This document shows positions 1 through 9,077 of a stretch of DNA of 64,000 bases, in pieces (the stretch's first letter is position 1; every line of letters starts with the position of its first letter). Below the pieces are notes generated by a model. It searched no databases and was not told the DNA's origin. It saw only the letters and a list, made by a program, of their open reading frames with translations. The stretch spans positions 20,822 through 84,821 of the forward strand of contig NZ_QAOH01000017.1 of the NCBI RefSeq assembly GCF_003050785.1. The letters are read 5' to 3'. Made by a program: the position numbers and the translations under genes. The stretch comes from Celeribacter persicus. GTDB taxonomy: Bacteria > Pseudomonadota > Alphaproteobacteria > Rhodobacterales > Rhodobacteraceae.

Positions 1-1107
1 CGGCACAATGCCGGGATGAAGCAGGTCGCCATGTAGCGGGTCGCTGACTTCGCGCACCATGCCACGCGCGCGGAACTGCGGATCATCGGCAATTTCTGCG
101 GCAGTGTAGATCAGCGTCGAAGGGATGTCTGCCTTGGCCAGAAGCTCTGTCAGTCGTCCGGCATCGAACCGCCGGGACCAGGCGGAAATGGCCTCGTCGA
201 GTTCGTCGACGTGCTTGAGGCGGCCCGCATTGGTCTGCAACTCCGGTCGTACCGCCAGATCCTCGCGCCCGATCAACGCTGTCAGCCGCTGAAACAGAAG
301 ATCTGAATTCGCAGCGACAATGACCCAACGGCCGTCTGCCGAGGGATAGGCGCTGGTGGGAGCCGCCGACGCGATGCGCGCGCCGACGGGTTGGCGCACA
401 AGGCCGAGCGCACCGTACTCCGTGACGATCCCTTCCGTGAGCGACAGCACGGCTTCTGTAAGCGCTACATCGACGGTGTTGATGTCCCCATCCTCGGCTC
501 CGCCGCTGCCCGTCCGGCCGTCTCGGCGCAAAAGACCGGCGAGAACGCCGATCGCGGCGTAAAGTCCGGCAACGGAATCGCCGATGCTGATGCCGACGCG
601 TGGCGGCGGCAGATTGGTGGTGCCGGGAGCATGGTCGGTCAGGTGACGCAATCCGCCGATCGCCTCGCCAATGACGCCAAAAGCGGCGCGGTCACGCAAT
701 GGGCCAGTCTGTCCGTAACCCGAGACATGGGCCACTACGAGACCTGGCCGCAGTTCCTGCAGCCTTTTACGATCGAAGCCGAGACGCGCCAGGCCCCCGG
801 GGCGCTGATTCTCGATCAGCGCATCAGAGCGCGCGATGATCCGTCCCACGGCCTCGACTCCTTCGGGGCTTTTGAGATCAACCGCGACCGAACGCTTGTT
901 GCGGCCATGAACGCTCCACCACAGTGACGCGCCGTTGGATTGCGCGCCCCAGCCCCGCACAGGATCCCCATCGGGCGGTTCGATCTTGATGATCTCGGCG
1001 CCAAGATCGCCGAGAATGCGAGTGGCGAACGGAGCGGCGATGAAGTGGCCGATTTCGACAATGCGGAGGCCGCTAAGGGGTGGCGGGGCTTCTGGTCTGG
1101 TGTTCAT
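1..1107 (-). CDS. CaiB/BaiF-family CoA-transferase (3' end beyond the window)
   Basis: The leftward frame is open from ATG at 1107 to the window edge (369 codons, no stop), so the C-terminus is missing. The start of the protein has the family III pattern: LSGLRIVEIGHFIAAPFATR, then a G-D-L-G-A-E-I-I-K-I-E-P-P motif and a GRNKRSV segment. The family's catalytic aspartate is expected near residue 165, in the VALTEAVLSL stretch, but I did not place it exactly. Such enzymes move CoA between carboxylic acids in the cytoplasm. It follows the isomerase gene by 66 bases on the same strand and probably belongs to that leftward catabolic operon. Its acid substrate cannot be read from sequence; an aromatic acid or a ring-cleavage product is an inference from neighbours. 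Confidence 0.88.
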   Translation of the reverse strand, partial: MNTRPEAPPPLSGLRIVEIGHFIAAPFATRILGDLGAEIIKIEPPDGDPVRGWGAQSNGASLWWSVHGRNKRSVAVDLKSPEGVEAVGRIIARSDALIENQRPGGLARLGFDRKRLQELRPGLVVAHVSGYGQTGPLRDRAAFGVIGEAIGGLRHLTDHAPGTTNLPPPRVGISIGDSVAGLYAAIGVLAGLLRRDGRTGSGGAEDGDINTVDVALTEAVLSLTEGIVTEYGALGLVRQPVGARIASAAPTSAYPSADGRWVIVAANSDLLFQRLTALIGREDLAVRPELQTNAGRLKHVDELDEAISAWSRRFDAGRLTELLAKADIPSTLIYTAAEIADDPQFRARGMVREVSDPLHGDLLHPGIVP

Positions 1108-1173
1108 GTGTCCTCGTCGAGATATCCGGCGTCTCGCTCGCTTCAGGAGAGTCCGGCTTCTGTTGGTGTTGCG

Positions 1174-1821
1174 TCATACCGCATCTGGTTGGTGTGCTGG
1201 CGCGGCCTCACGGAAAGCGGGCAGCGCATCGGCTGCATCGAATATCCGCGCGATGGTGGGCCAACGGCTTGTATCAATGTCGAAACGTCGGTTGTTCCAG
1301 ACCTGGGCATAGAGGCAGCAATCCGCGAGCCCCGGCGTATCACCATGACAGAAACGCCCGGTGCGACTGTCCTGCGCCAGCATGATTTCAAGCGGATCAA
1401 AGGTGGTTTCGACCCATTCCGTGAACCAGGCTTTCTGAGCAGCCTCGTCGGCACCGAATTGCTCGGTCAGGCGAGTCAGGACGCGCAGGTTGTTCAGGGG
1501 GTGGATCTCGCAGGCGATCATGTATGAAAGCGCGCGCACACGTGCCCGCCCGTCTGCCCCCTCAGGCAAGAGCCGCGGTCCGGGTTGGGTTTCGTCGAGC
1601 CATTCGATGATGGCAAGCGACTGCACAAGAACCTGGCCATCGTCGCTTTCCAGAACCGGCACAAGTCCGGCGGGGTTCAGCGCCAGGAATTCGGGCGTAC
1701 GGGTTTCACCTTTGCGCAGGGCATAGGGCACATATTCATAGGCGATGCCCTTGAGGTTGAGGGCAGCGCGCAGCCGCGTCGAGGTCGATGAGCGGAAGAA
1801 ATTATGAAGGCGGAAGGTCAT
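1174..1821 (-). CDS. Maleylpyruvate/maleylacetoacetate isomerase (zeta-class GST)
   Basis: This is a 215-residue glutathione S-transferase fold protein. The N-terminal thioredoxin-like domain carries the zeta-class SSTSTR motif near residues 10-15, followed by NPAGLVPVLESDDG and the QSLAIIEWLDE segment that binds glutathione. These enzymes isomerise maleylpyruvate (gentisate route) or maleylacetoacetate (homogentisate route) to the fumaryl isomer. The ATG at 1821 was chosen because it overlaps the upstream hydrolase stop as ATGA, implying translational coupling, and because homologues begin in the same place. The isomerase and hydrolase catalyse consecutive steps, so a lower gentisate-type pathway is likely. 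No gentisate or homogentisate dioxygenase is visible; it may lie left of the window. Confidence 0.85.
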   Translation of the reverse strand: MTFRLHNFFRSSTSTRLRAALNLKGIAYEYVPYALRKGETRTPEFLALNPAGLVPVLESDDGQVLVQSLAIIEWLDETQPGPRLLPEGADGRARVRALSYMIACEIHPLNNLRVLTRLTEQFGADEAAQKAWFTEWVETTFDPLEIMLAQDSRTGRFCHGDTPGLADCCLYAQVWNNRRFDIDTSRWPTIARIFDAADALPAFREAAPAHQPDAV

Positions 1822-2528
1822 TCGACGTGTCCCTTCGCGCGCGGCCCGATGGTCGTGGTAATCTCTCCAAGCCCACTGATTGAGACGACGCATACATCGC
1901 CCACCTGCATCGCGCCGACGCCCGCAGGCGTGCCTGTCATCACCAGATCGCCGGGCCGGATCTCCATTGACTGCGACAGGATCGAGATGATCTCTGGCAC
2001 CGACCAGATCAGGTCTTGCAGATCGGCGCTTTGCTTGACGGCACCATTTAGCGTCAACTGGATCCGGCCCTGCTCGGGCTTGCCGACCGGCGCGCCAGTG
2101 TGGATCGGACCGATCACCGCCGAGCGATCAAACGCCTTGCCCCAGTCCCAGGGCCGTCCTGCCGCACGGGCAGCAAGCTGCAAGTCCCGTCGCGTCAGGT
2201 CGTTGCCGATGGCGTAGCCGAAGATGTGGTCGCGCGCCTGTTCCTCGGGAATATCCGTGCCAGCCTTGCCGATGGCGATCACCAGTTCGGCTTCATAGTG
2301 GAAGTTCTGCGTTTCGGGCGGATAGGCGACGACCTGCCCATCTTCGACAACGGCATCGGCGGGTTTGGTGAAGAAAAACGGCGGATCGCGATCCGGGTCC
2401 TTGCCCATCTCTCGTGCATGCTCGGCATAGTTGCGTCCGACGCAGAAGATCCGACGCACAGGGAAACGCTCGTCCCGACCGGCGATAGGCAGGCTGACGG
2501 CAGGCGGCAGCGGGAAACTGTAATTCAT
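1818..2528 (-). CDS. Fumarylpyruvate hydrolase-like protein (FAH superfamily)
   Basis: About 236 residues with the fumarylacetoacetate-hydrolase fold. The segment VRRIFCVGRNYAEHAREMG is typical of the NagK/fumarylpyruvate hydrolase branch. Metal-binding acidic residues are expected in YEAELVIAIG and YAIGNDLTRRDLQ, and the C-terminal GDLVMTGTPAGVG motif is present. The reaction would be fumarylpyruvate plus water to fumarate and pyruvate. An in-frame start at 2591 would overlap the transporter stop as ATGA and add 21 residues. I prefer 2528 because homologues begin at MNYSFPLPP and a GAGGAAAGG tract lies just upstream. The stop overlaps the isomerase start. A close alternative is a 2-keto-pentenoate/FAH-family hydratase. 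Confidence 0.82.
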   Translation of the reverse strand: MNYSFPLPPAVSLPIAGRDERFPVRRIFCVGRNYAEHAREMGKDPDRDPPFFFTKPADAVVEDGQVVAYPPETQNFHYEAELVIAIGKAGTDIPEEQARDHIFGYAIGNDLTRRDLQLAARAAGRPWDWGKAFDRSAVIGPIHTGAPVGKPEQGRIQLTLNGAVKQSADLQDLIWSVPEIISILSQSMEIRPGDLVMTGTPAGVGAMQVGDVCVVSISGLGEITTTIGPRAKGHVE

Positions 2529-2587
2529 GGAGGTTATTGTCCTTTCCTCGTGGTCGTAATTCAGTAATGTGGCATCGTAGGATGCAG

Positions 2588-4528
2588 TCATGTCGGCACT
2601 ATCGCCCTGCGCAGAAACCGAAGTGCCACCATGATTGCGACACCCAGGCCATGGAGCATGAGGGTGTATCCGCCACCCAATGCTTCCGGCATAAGAAGCA
2701 GCACTCCGCCAAAGCCCAGAGCTGCGCGTTCGTAGCCTGACAACATGCCCCCGAACCAGCCAACCATGGCGGCGGATATGGCATAAACCCCAATTGCCGC
2801 AGCAGACGTGGCCAGAAAGATTTCAACCGGGGTTCCCTGCATCAGCAGGGCGGGCGAGACCACGAAGATGAAGGGAATGATGTAGGCTGTCCAGCCTAGC
2901 CGCATCGCAACGAATGCTGTCTGCATCGGCGGGGCCCCGGCCAGCGCGGCGGCAAAGAAGGCGCCGATGCCGACAGGCGGGGTCACCATTGACATCATGC
3001 CGAGGTAGAAGATGAAGAAATGGGCGGCCATCGGTGTGATCCCGGCCTCTACCAGAGGCGGGGTAAGAAGGACCGCCAGCAAAAGATAGACGGCAACCGT
3101 CGGCATCCCCATGCCAAGAACAACACTGGCAATGGCCGTGAGGAGCAAGAGCAGCGGAAGGCTGCCCCGACCGATCTCGGCCAGCGCGAACGTGCCGGCA
3201 AAGCCCAACCCGGTGATGTTGAGAACACCGATGATGAAGCCGGCGGCAGCGGCGATCATCAGGATCTCGGTCATGGAGATGCCGGCTTCGGCGAGCGATT
3301 GCCAGATCATGCGCAGAGTGATGCGCCGGCCACCATAGCCGTATGCGACGCCGCAGATCAGGGCAACGCCGGCCGCCCAGAGGGCCGCCGTTTCCGGTCG
3401 CTGGCCCAGCCAGAACATGCCGACCACGATCACTGCAAACGGCAGGATGAAGATACCCCCGCGACGCAGAGTGTCGAGCGCAGAAGGAATTTCATCCTCA
3501 CGCAGGGGGGCGATGTTGGCCTTGGCGGCCTCAAGATCAACCTGACAGTACACCGCAAAGTAATAGAGCGCGGCCGGGATGATCGCTGCAATCGCGACCT
3601 GCGCATAGGAAACGCCCAGGAAATCGGCCATAAGGAAAGCGACTGCGCCCATGACCGGGGGGGCGATCTGCCCTCCGGTCGAGGCGACGGCCTCGACTGC
3701 GGCAGCCATCCGGGGCCGATATCCCGAGCGGATCATCAGCCGGATGGTGACGACGCCGGTCGCGACGATGTTGGACACCACAACCCCGGAGATCGTGCCG
3801 AAAAGCGTCGAGGCCAGGATCGAGATCTTGGCCGCTCCGCCGCGGCGGCGCCCCAGCGCGGCAAGCGCGATGTCGTTGAAGAACTCGCCCCCCCCCGCCC
3901 GCACGAGGATCTGCCCGAACAGCACGAACGCGGCGACGACCGTTACCGACACGTTCATGGTAAGGCCGAGCATGCCATTGGCATCGAACCCGATATAGGA
4001 AAGCAGACGATCCGGTGAGACCTGCCGCGTTTGCATCGCACCCTGAATCATGTGGCCGATCATCCCGTAGCCCCCGATGAAAAGCACCACCACGACGAGC
4101 GCCCAGCCCACCACCCGCCGCAGCCCCTCAAGCACCAGCAGGACAAGCATCCCGGACATGATCACGATATCGACCGGGGCGGACATCACCCGCGAGACGA
4201 TATCGGCATAGTTTATGGCAACATATAGCGAAAGACCAAGCCCCAGGACGGCAAGAATCCAGTCGATGGTTCTACCACCGTCCGCCGGAACATTCTCGTC
4301 GCTGCCGCGTGGATCCTTCTCGCCGACGCTGCTTCTGTCGATCAGGAACACCAGGCCCAGCCCAAGCCCCAGGGCGACGGCCAATATCTGCTCGACATAG
4401 ACGCTCAGCCCGAGGCGGCTCGGCGCGTCGAACCCCACAGCGACGGCCAGCAGCGAAAGTGCCACCGCCTGGGTTTGGACGGCAATCCGACGAAATGTTG
4501 GCAGCCGACTGCCAGTTGTCTGAGTCAA
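2588..4528 (-). CDS. TRAP transporter fused permease (TAXI type, DctQM fusion)
   Basis: An inner-membrane protein of about 646 residues with many hydrophobic segments. A short four-helix DctQ-like front is followed by the large DctM-like domain, with GGQIAPPVMGAVAFLMADFLG, GMGMPTVAVYLLLAV and a VTPPVGIGAF motif near the C-terminus, as in 4TM/12TM fused permeases. It would drive ion-coupled import of an organic acid delivered by the periplasmic receptor encoded just upstream. I use TTG at 4528 because GGAGG sits about nine bases before it; an alternative TTG at 4546 lies upstream of that site. The stop lies 59 bases before the hydrolase start. Substrate unknown; context suggests an aromatic or dicarboxylic acid. 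Confidence 0.86.
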   Translation of the reverse strand: MTQTTGSRLPTFRRIAVQTQAVALSLLAVAVGFDAPSRLGLSVYVEQILAVALGLGLGLVFLIDRSSVGEKDPRGSDENVPADGGRTIDWILAVLGLGLSLYVAINYADIVSRVMSAPVDIVIMSGMLVLLVLEGLRRVVGWALVVVVLFIGGYGMIGHMIQGAMQTRQVSPDRLLSYIGFDANGMLGLTMNVSVTVVAAFVLFGQILVRAGGGEFFNDIALAALGRRRGGAAKISILASTLFGTISGVVVSNIVATGVVTIRLMIRSGYRPRMAAAVEAVASTGGQIAPPVMGAVAFLMADFLGVSYAQVAIAAIIPAALYYFAVYCQVDLEAAKANIAPLREDEIPSALDTLRRGGIFILPFAVIVVGMFWLGQRPETAALWAAGVALICGVAYGYGGRRITLRMIWQSLAEAGISMTEILMIAAAAGFIIGVLNITGLGFAGTFALAEIGRGSLPLLLLLTAIASVVLGMGMPTVAVYLLLAVLLTPPLVEAGITPMAAHFFIFYLGMMSMVTPPVGIGAFFAAALAGAPPMQTAFVAMRLGWTAYIIPFIFVVSPALLMQGTPVEIFLATSAAAIGVYAISAAMVGWFGGMLSGYERAALGFGGVLLLMPEALGGGYTLMLHGLGVAIMVALRFLRRAIVPT

Positions 4529-4609
4529 AGCCTGTTTCCTCCACAATGAGCGAATGCAAAAAGGACTGCGCCGGGAAATCTCCCGGCCCAGCCCTCCGTC
4601 ATAACCGTG

Positions 4610-5581
4610 TCAGTCAACAGCGCGAATGGCGACGCCCCGCTCGGCGAAGAAGGCCGCTGCACCAGGGTGATATTCCACACCCGGATAATCGACATAGGCG
4701 GTTTCAATGTTCATCACGCGAAGCGGAGGATAGGCATCGCCGATCGCACCCACATTGTCGAAAATCGAGGCCAGCAGCGCCTTGACCTGTTCGTCGGACA
4801 CATGCTCACCAGCAACAAGGACGTTGTCCCATGTCAGCATCATCATCGGCGCATCGACACCCACCCGCACCGGCGAGGGCGTCACCTCTGAGAAGTAATA
4901 GGCCGGGCGAAACTTGCGAATCGTTTCGAGCGCCTGCTCATCCGAGGCGACCTGAAGATAGCGGACCCCGCCCACCATTGCGCCGACCTCAGCGACCTTC
5001 GGCCCGCCGACAGCGAAGAAGGCCGCATCCGTCAGACCCGAGGCCAGAGCATCGACATTGCGAATGATATCGGGGATCGGCACTTCAACCACTTCACCAT
5101 AGCTGATCCCGTCCGCCTCGAGAAGCGCACTCACCAGCGGACGGTTCAGCGGGAAAGCCTCCCAGCCCGAGGGCACACGCTTTCCGGCAAGATCGGAGAC
5201 CCGCGTCATGCCGGAATCTGCCCGGACGAACAGCCCTACCGCAAAGGGATTGATCTTGGCCACAACACGCAGATTCGGCAGAGCCGCCGAGTAGTCACCC
5301 TCCCCGGCGACCGCTACGATCATGTCATTGATGTCGGTCATCGTGAATTCGGCGTCTTTGCTGTCGACGGCCTGAAGCATCTGCGCGTTGCCGCTATATG
5401 CCTGAACAACCAGCCGCCCGCCGCCGCTTTTCTGGGCCTCGGCCGCAATGACCGAAGCCATCGTATTCCACACCGAACCCGCAGGAGGTGTCGTGATCGA
5501 TGTAACCTGTGCGGAGGCACCGCCAGCCGCCGTCACTGCAAATACCATCGCGCCAAAAACGCGCGTCAAAAACATCCTCAT
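4610..5581 (-). CDS. TAXI-family TRAP solute receptor (periplasmic)
   Basis: A 323-residue periplasmic binding protein. It begins with a signal peptide (MRMFLTRVFGAMVFAVTAAG, cleavage likely after ASA near residue 24). The mature start, with TTPPAGSVWNTMASVIAAE, is characteristic of the TAXI branch of TRAP receptors. The ATG at 5581 follows a GGGGGCGAGAAG ribosome-binding tract; an in-frame ATG at 5617 would put a polar stretch before the signal peptide and is less likely. It is first in the leftward operon and 81 bases upstream of its permease, so the pair forms a complete transporter. The ligand is unknown; the adjacent dioxygenase operon suggests an aromatic acid. Confidence 0.86.
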   Translation of the reverse strand: MRMFLTRVFGAMVFAVTAAGGASAQVTSITTPPAGSVWNTMASVIAAEAQKSGGGRLVVQAYSGNAQMLQAVDSKDAEFTMTDINDMIVAVAGEGDYSAALPNLRVVAKINPFAVGLFVRADSGMTRVSDLAGKRVPSGWEAFPLNRPLVSALLEADGISYGEVVEVPIPDIIRNVDALASGLTDAAFFAVGGPKVAEVGAMVGGVRYLQVASDEQALETIRKFRPAYYFSEVTPSPVRVGVDAPMMMLTWDNVLVAGEHVSDEQVKALLASIFDNVGAIGDAYPPLRVMNIETAYVDYPGVEYHPGAAAFFAERGVAIRAVD

Positions 5582-5760
5582 CTTCTCGCCCCCTATGCTG
5601 AACTCGCTCCTCCGCAAGCGCTTCTTCTTACCAGTTACGGCCTTGCTTGGAAAGCATGCTTTTCATATTGCCAGCGGCCCCGCAAAGCGGTAACACTCCT
5701 TCCCACGCGTCTGCGAGGAGCTGGTGCGGCGGAAATCGATTCCAGAGGGAGGAGCCTACG
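5582..5760. promoter_or_regulatory. Divergent promoter region with a 12-bp palindrome
   Basis: This 179-base gap separates the leftward transport/lower-pathway operon from the rightward dioxygenase operon. A perfect palindrome AAAGCATGCTTT lies at 5651-5662. A weak sigma70-like pair on the plus strand, TTGCTT (5643-5648) and TATTGC with a 17-base spacer, overlaps it, so a bound repressor would block that promoter. GGAGG just before 5761 serves the alpha-subunit gene. No regulator gene is adjacent, so the factor is unknown. Confidence 0.4.
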
Positions 5761-7125
5761 ATGAACGTAAAGGCAAATGTTGGCGCGACGGGCGCTTATT
5801 CTGATGCCGAAATTCTTGCAATGATTGACGAGAAGAACGGCAAGTACGACCCTAAGATCTATGTTGACGAGGCTCTTTATCGTCTTGAGCTTGAGCGCAT
5901 TTTTGCGCGCACCTGGATTTGCATGGGTCACGAATCGCAGATCCCGAAGCCGGGCGACTTCACGACCGCCTACATTGGCGAGGATCCTGTGGTCGTTGTG
6001 CGCCAGAAGGACGCCAGCATCCGGGTGTTCCTAAACCAGTGCCAGCACCGCGGAATGAGGATCTGCCGGGCCGATTCGGGCAACGCTAAGTCCTTTACAT
6101 GTACCTACCATGGTTGGGCATACAATCAGGGTGGCGATCTGGTAAGCGTCCCGATGGAGAAGGAAGCCTTCGGTGGTTGCCTGAACAAGGCGGAGTGGGG
6201 ACCGAAGCAGGCGCGCGTCGAAACCTACAAGGGCCTGATTTTTGCCAACTGGGACGCCGACGCGCCTCCGCTCGACGAATACCTGGGTGACGTCAAATTC
6301 TATATGGACATTATGCTCGACCGCTGTGAGGAGGGGACCGAGGCGATCCCCGGCATCCAGAAGTGGGTCATTCCCTGCAACTGGAAGTTCGCGGCAGAGC
6401 AGTTCGCTTCGGACGCTTATCATGCAGGCACCACCTCACACCTGTCCGGCATCATGGCCGGTGTGCCGGAAGATGTGGATATTACCCAGGTTGCCCCTCC
6501 GACGGAGGGCTTGAATGTCCATTTGGAGAACGGCCATGGTTGCGGCCTCTTCTTGCGCAACCCGATGTTCTACATGACTATTGTTGGGCCGAAGGTGACG
6601 GAATACCTGACGACCGGGCCAGCATACGAGGAGGCAGTGCGGCGTTTGGGTCAGGGACGAGCGGACGTGAACCTTTGCCATACCAACGTCTTCCCGAACC
6701 TGTCGTTCCTGGCAGGGATCAACACGGTCCGGATGTGGCAGCCTCGCGGTCCGAACGAGATCGAGGTCTGGACCTTCACTCTCGTTGACAAAACTGCCCC
6801 GCAGGAGATCAAGGATGAATGGCGTCGCCATACATCGCGCACTTTCTCGGCGGGCGGCGTGTTCGAGCAGGATGATGGCGAAAACTGGTGCGACATCCAG
6901 CAAGTGCTGCGCGGCCATGTTGCCCAAAACCAGAAGTTCAACATCGAGATGGGCTCGCATACAGTGACGGCCGATAATCCTGAGGGCTTCCCCGGGCTGA
7001 GCTTCGCCTACACCTATAGTGAGGAGTCGGCGCGAGGCGTGTACCGTTATTGGACGCAGATCATGACCGCACCGGATTGGGATGCAATCCGCCGGATCGA
7101 GCAACGGCCGCTCGCGGCAGAGTAA
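5761..7125 (+). CDS. Rieske non-heme iron aromatic-ring dioxygenase, alpha subunit
   Basis: A 454-residue large subunit of the biphenyl/toluene dioxygenase group. The Rieske [2Fe-2S] ligands are Cys94, His96, Cys114 and His117 (CQH and CTYH motifs). The mononuclear iron site is His221 and His227 in DAYHAGTTSH plus an aspartate near residue 371. Long stretches such as GEDPVVVVRQKDASI, RGMRICRAD and GTEAIPGIQKWVIPCNWKFA read like BphA1/TodC1 proteins. The enzyme would add both atoms of O2 to an aromatic ring to form a cis-dihydrodiol. GGAGG precedes the ATG by nine bases. It is the first of five rightward catabolic genes. No ferredoxin reductase gene is present, so electrons must come from one encoded elsewhere. 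The substrate (biphenyl-, benzene- or PAH-like) is not decided by sequence. Confidence 0.93.
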   Translation: MNVKANVGATGAYSDAEILAMIDEKNGKYDPKIYVDEALYRLELERIFARTWICMGHESQIPKPGDFTTAYIGEDPVVVVRQKDASIRVFLNQCQHRGMRICRADSGNAKSFTCTYHGWAYNQGGDLVSVPMEKEAFGGCLNKAEWGPKQARVETYKGLIFANWDADAPPLDEYLGDVKFYMDIMLDRCEEGTEAIPGIQKWVIPCNWKFAAEQFASDAYHAGTTSHLSGIMAGVPEDVDITQVAPPTEGLNVHLENGHGCGLFLRNPMFYMTIVGPKVTEYLTTGPAYEEAVRRLGQGRADVNLCHTNVFPNLSFLAGINTVRMWQPRGPNEIEVWTFTLVDKTAPQEIKDEWRRHTSRTFSAGGVFEQDDGENWCDIQQVLRGHVAQNQKFNIEMGSHTVTADNPEGFPGLSFAYTYSEESARGVYRYWTQIMTAPDWDAIRRIEQRPLAAE

Positions 7126-7163
7126 CGTTCAATCGGCGGCAAATGTCCGCTTATGTATCAAAC

Positions 7164-7187
7164 GTCTGCCGATACGCCTCGGCAGAC
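7164..7187 (+). other. Stem-loop between dioxygenase alpha and beta genes
   Basis: GTCTGCCGA (7164-7172), a six-base loop, then its perfect complement TCGGCAGAC (7179-7187). It lies in the 86-base gap between the subunit genes and is not followed by a T-run. It could therefore stabilise mRNA or cause partial attenuation rather than stop transcription. Confidence 0.55.
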
Positions 7188-7211
7188 ACTTTACGATGAG
7201 GGAGGAATAAG

Positions 7212-8085
<874 letters not shown>

Positions 8086-8116
8086 AAAACAGCGTCAAAA
8101 ACAGGGAGGAATTACA

Positions 8117-8950
8117 ATGCAACTCAAGGATCAAGTCGCGCTCGTGACGGGCGGAGGGTCCGGTCTTGGACTCGCCATCGTGGAACGCTTCGTCGAGGAA
8201 GGCGCACGTGTTGCAATCTTTGACCGCTCGCAAGAGCGCATCGACGACGCGGTGAAAGCGTTTGGCGACAAGGTCGTCGGCATCGCGGGCGACGTTCGCA
8301 AAGTGGACGACAACAATCGGGCGGTGGCCGAGTGCGTCAGCGCCTTCGGCAAGCTCGACACGTTCGTCGGAAATGCGGGCATCTGGGACTACTCGAAAAC
8401 CATGGTCTCGACAGAAGATGACGAACTGTCATCTGCTTTCGACGAGATGTTCGCCATCAACGTCAAGGGCTATGTCCTTGGAGCCAAGGCGGCATTGCCA
8501 GAGCTTTACAAGACCAAGGGCCACATGATCTTTACCGCGTCGAACGCTGCCTTTTATCCAGGCGGTGGCGGTGTTCTTTACACGGCAACGAAGCATGCGG
8601 TGGTCGGCATGATCAAGCAGATGGCGCATGAATTTGCACCGCACGTACGGGTCAATGGCGTCGCGCCAGGTGGTATCGGTGGCAGCAACCTCGCCGGAAC
8701 CAGTGCCCTTTCGCAAGAGGGAATCAAGTTTTCCGATATTCCGCTCGACGACCTGATGAAGCAAATGCTGCCGCTTGAACGTGCATTCAATGCGCGGGAA
8801 TATGCTGGCGCCTACGCCTTCTTCGCCAATCGTCGCGACAATACGCCGGGCACTGGTGCCGTACTGAATTTCGACGGCGGTATCGGCATGCGGGGCTTTG
8901 GGTCTCCGAATATGGGCGCAGAGCTCGTTGCAAAGTTCGGCGCAATTTAA
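8117..8950 (+). CDS. cis-Dihydrodiol dehydrogenase (SDR, BphB-like)
   Basis: A 277-residue short-chain dehydrogenase/reductase. TGGGSGLG near residues 11-18 binds NAD+, NAGIWDY is the conserved Asn-Ala-Gly element, and YTATKHAV supplies the catalytic Tyr-x3-Lys. The WDYSKTM segment, the MFAINVKGY motif and the PGGIGGSNLAG region are typical of cis-2,3-dihydrodiol dehydrogenases of biphenyl and toluene pathways. It would oxidise the dioxygenase product to a catechol. GGAGG at 8105-8109 sets the start. It sits 31 bases after the ferredoxin gene in the same operon. No extradiol ring-cleavage dioxygenase follows, so the route after this step is unclear. Confidence 0.9.
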   Translation: MQLKDQVALVTGGGSGLGLAIVERFVEEGARVAIFDRSQERIDDAVKAFGDKVVGIAGDVRKVDDNNRAVAECVSAFGKLDTFVGNAGIWDYSKTMVSTEDDELSSAFDEMFAINVKGYVLGAKAALPELYKTKGHMIFTASNAAFYPGGGGVLYTATKHAVVGMIKQMAHEFAPHVRVNGVAPGGIGGSNLAGTSALSQEGIKFSDIPLDDLMKQMLPLERAFNAREYAGAYAFFANRRDNTPGTGAVLNFDGGIGMRGFGSPNMGAELVAKFGAI

Positions 8951-8956
8951 CCATAG

Positions 8957-8983
8957 CCGTGCGCACGGATAGGCCGTGCGCAC
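8957..8983 (+). other. Stem-loop downstream of the diol dehydrogenase gene
   Basis: GTGCGCACGG (8959-8968) and CCGTGCGCAC (8974-8983) form a perfect 10-bp stem around a five-base loop; 8957-8968 is also self-palindromic. There is no T-run, so it is a mRNA-processing or partial-termination candidate between the dehydrogenase genes. Confidence 0.5.
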
Positions 8984-9077
8984 AGTTGAAACTGGGTCGT
9001 TCTCTGGACGAATCCTCGCGAGGCTTTTGGCTGACGCAGGTTTCAAGAACAGAGAAGTAAACTTAAGAGGACATGGA

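Noticed and set aside
3020..4018. 332-codon plus-strand frame rich in charged residues
   Set aside because: Antisense to the TRAP permease; its Asp/Arg/His-rich translation is what a membrane protein gene gives on the other strand.
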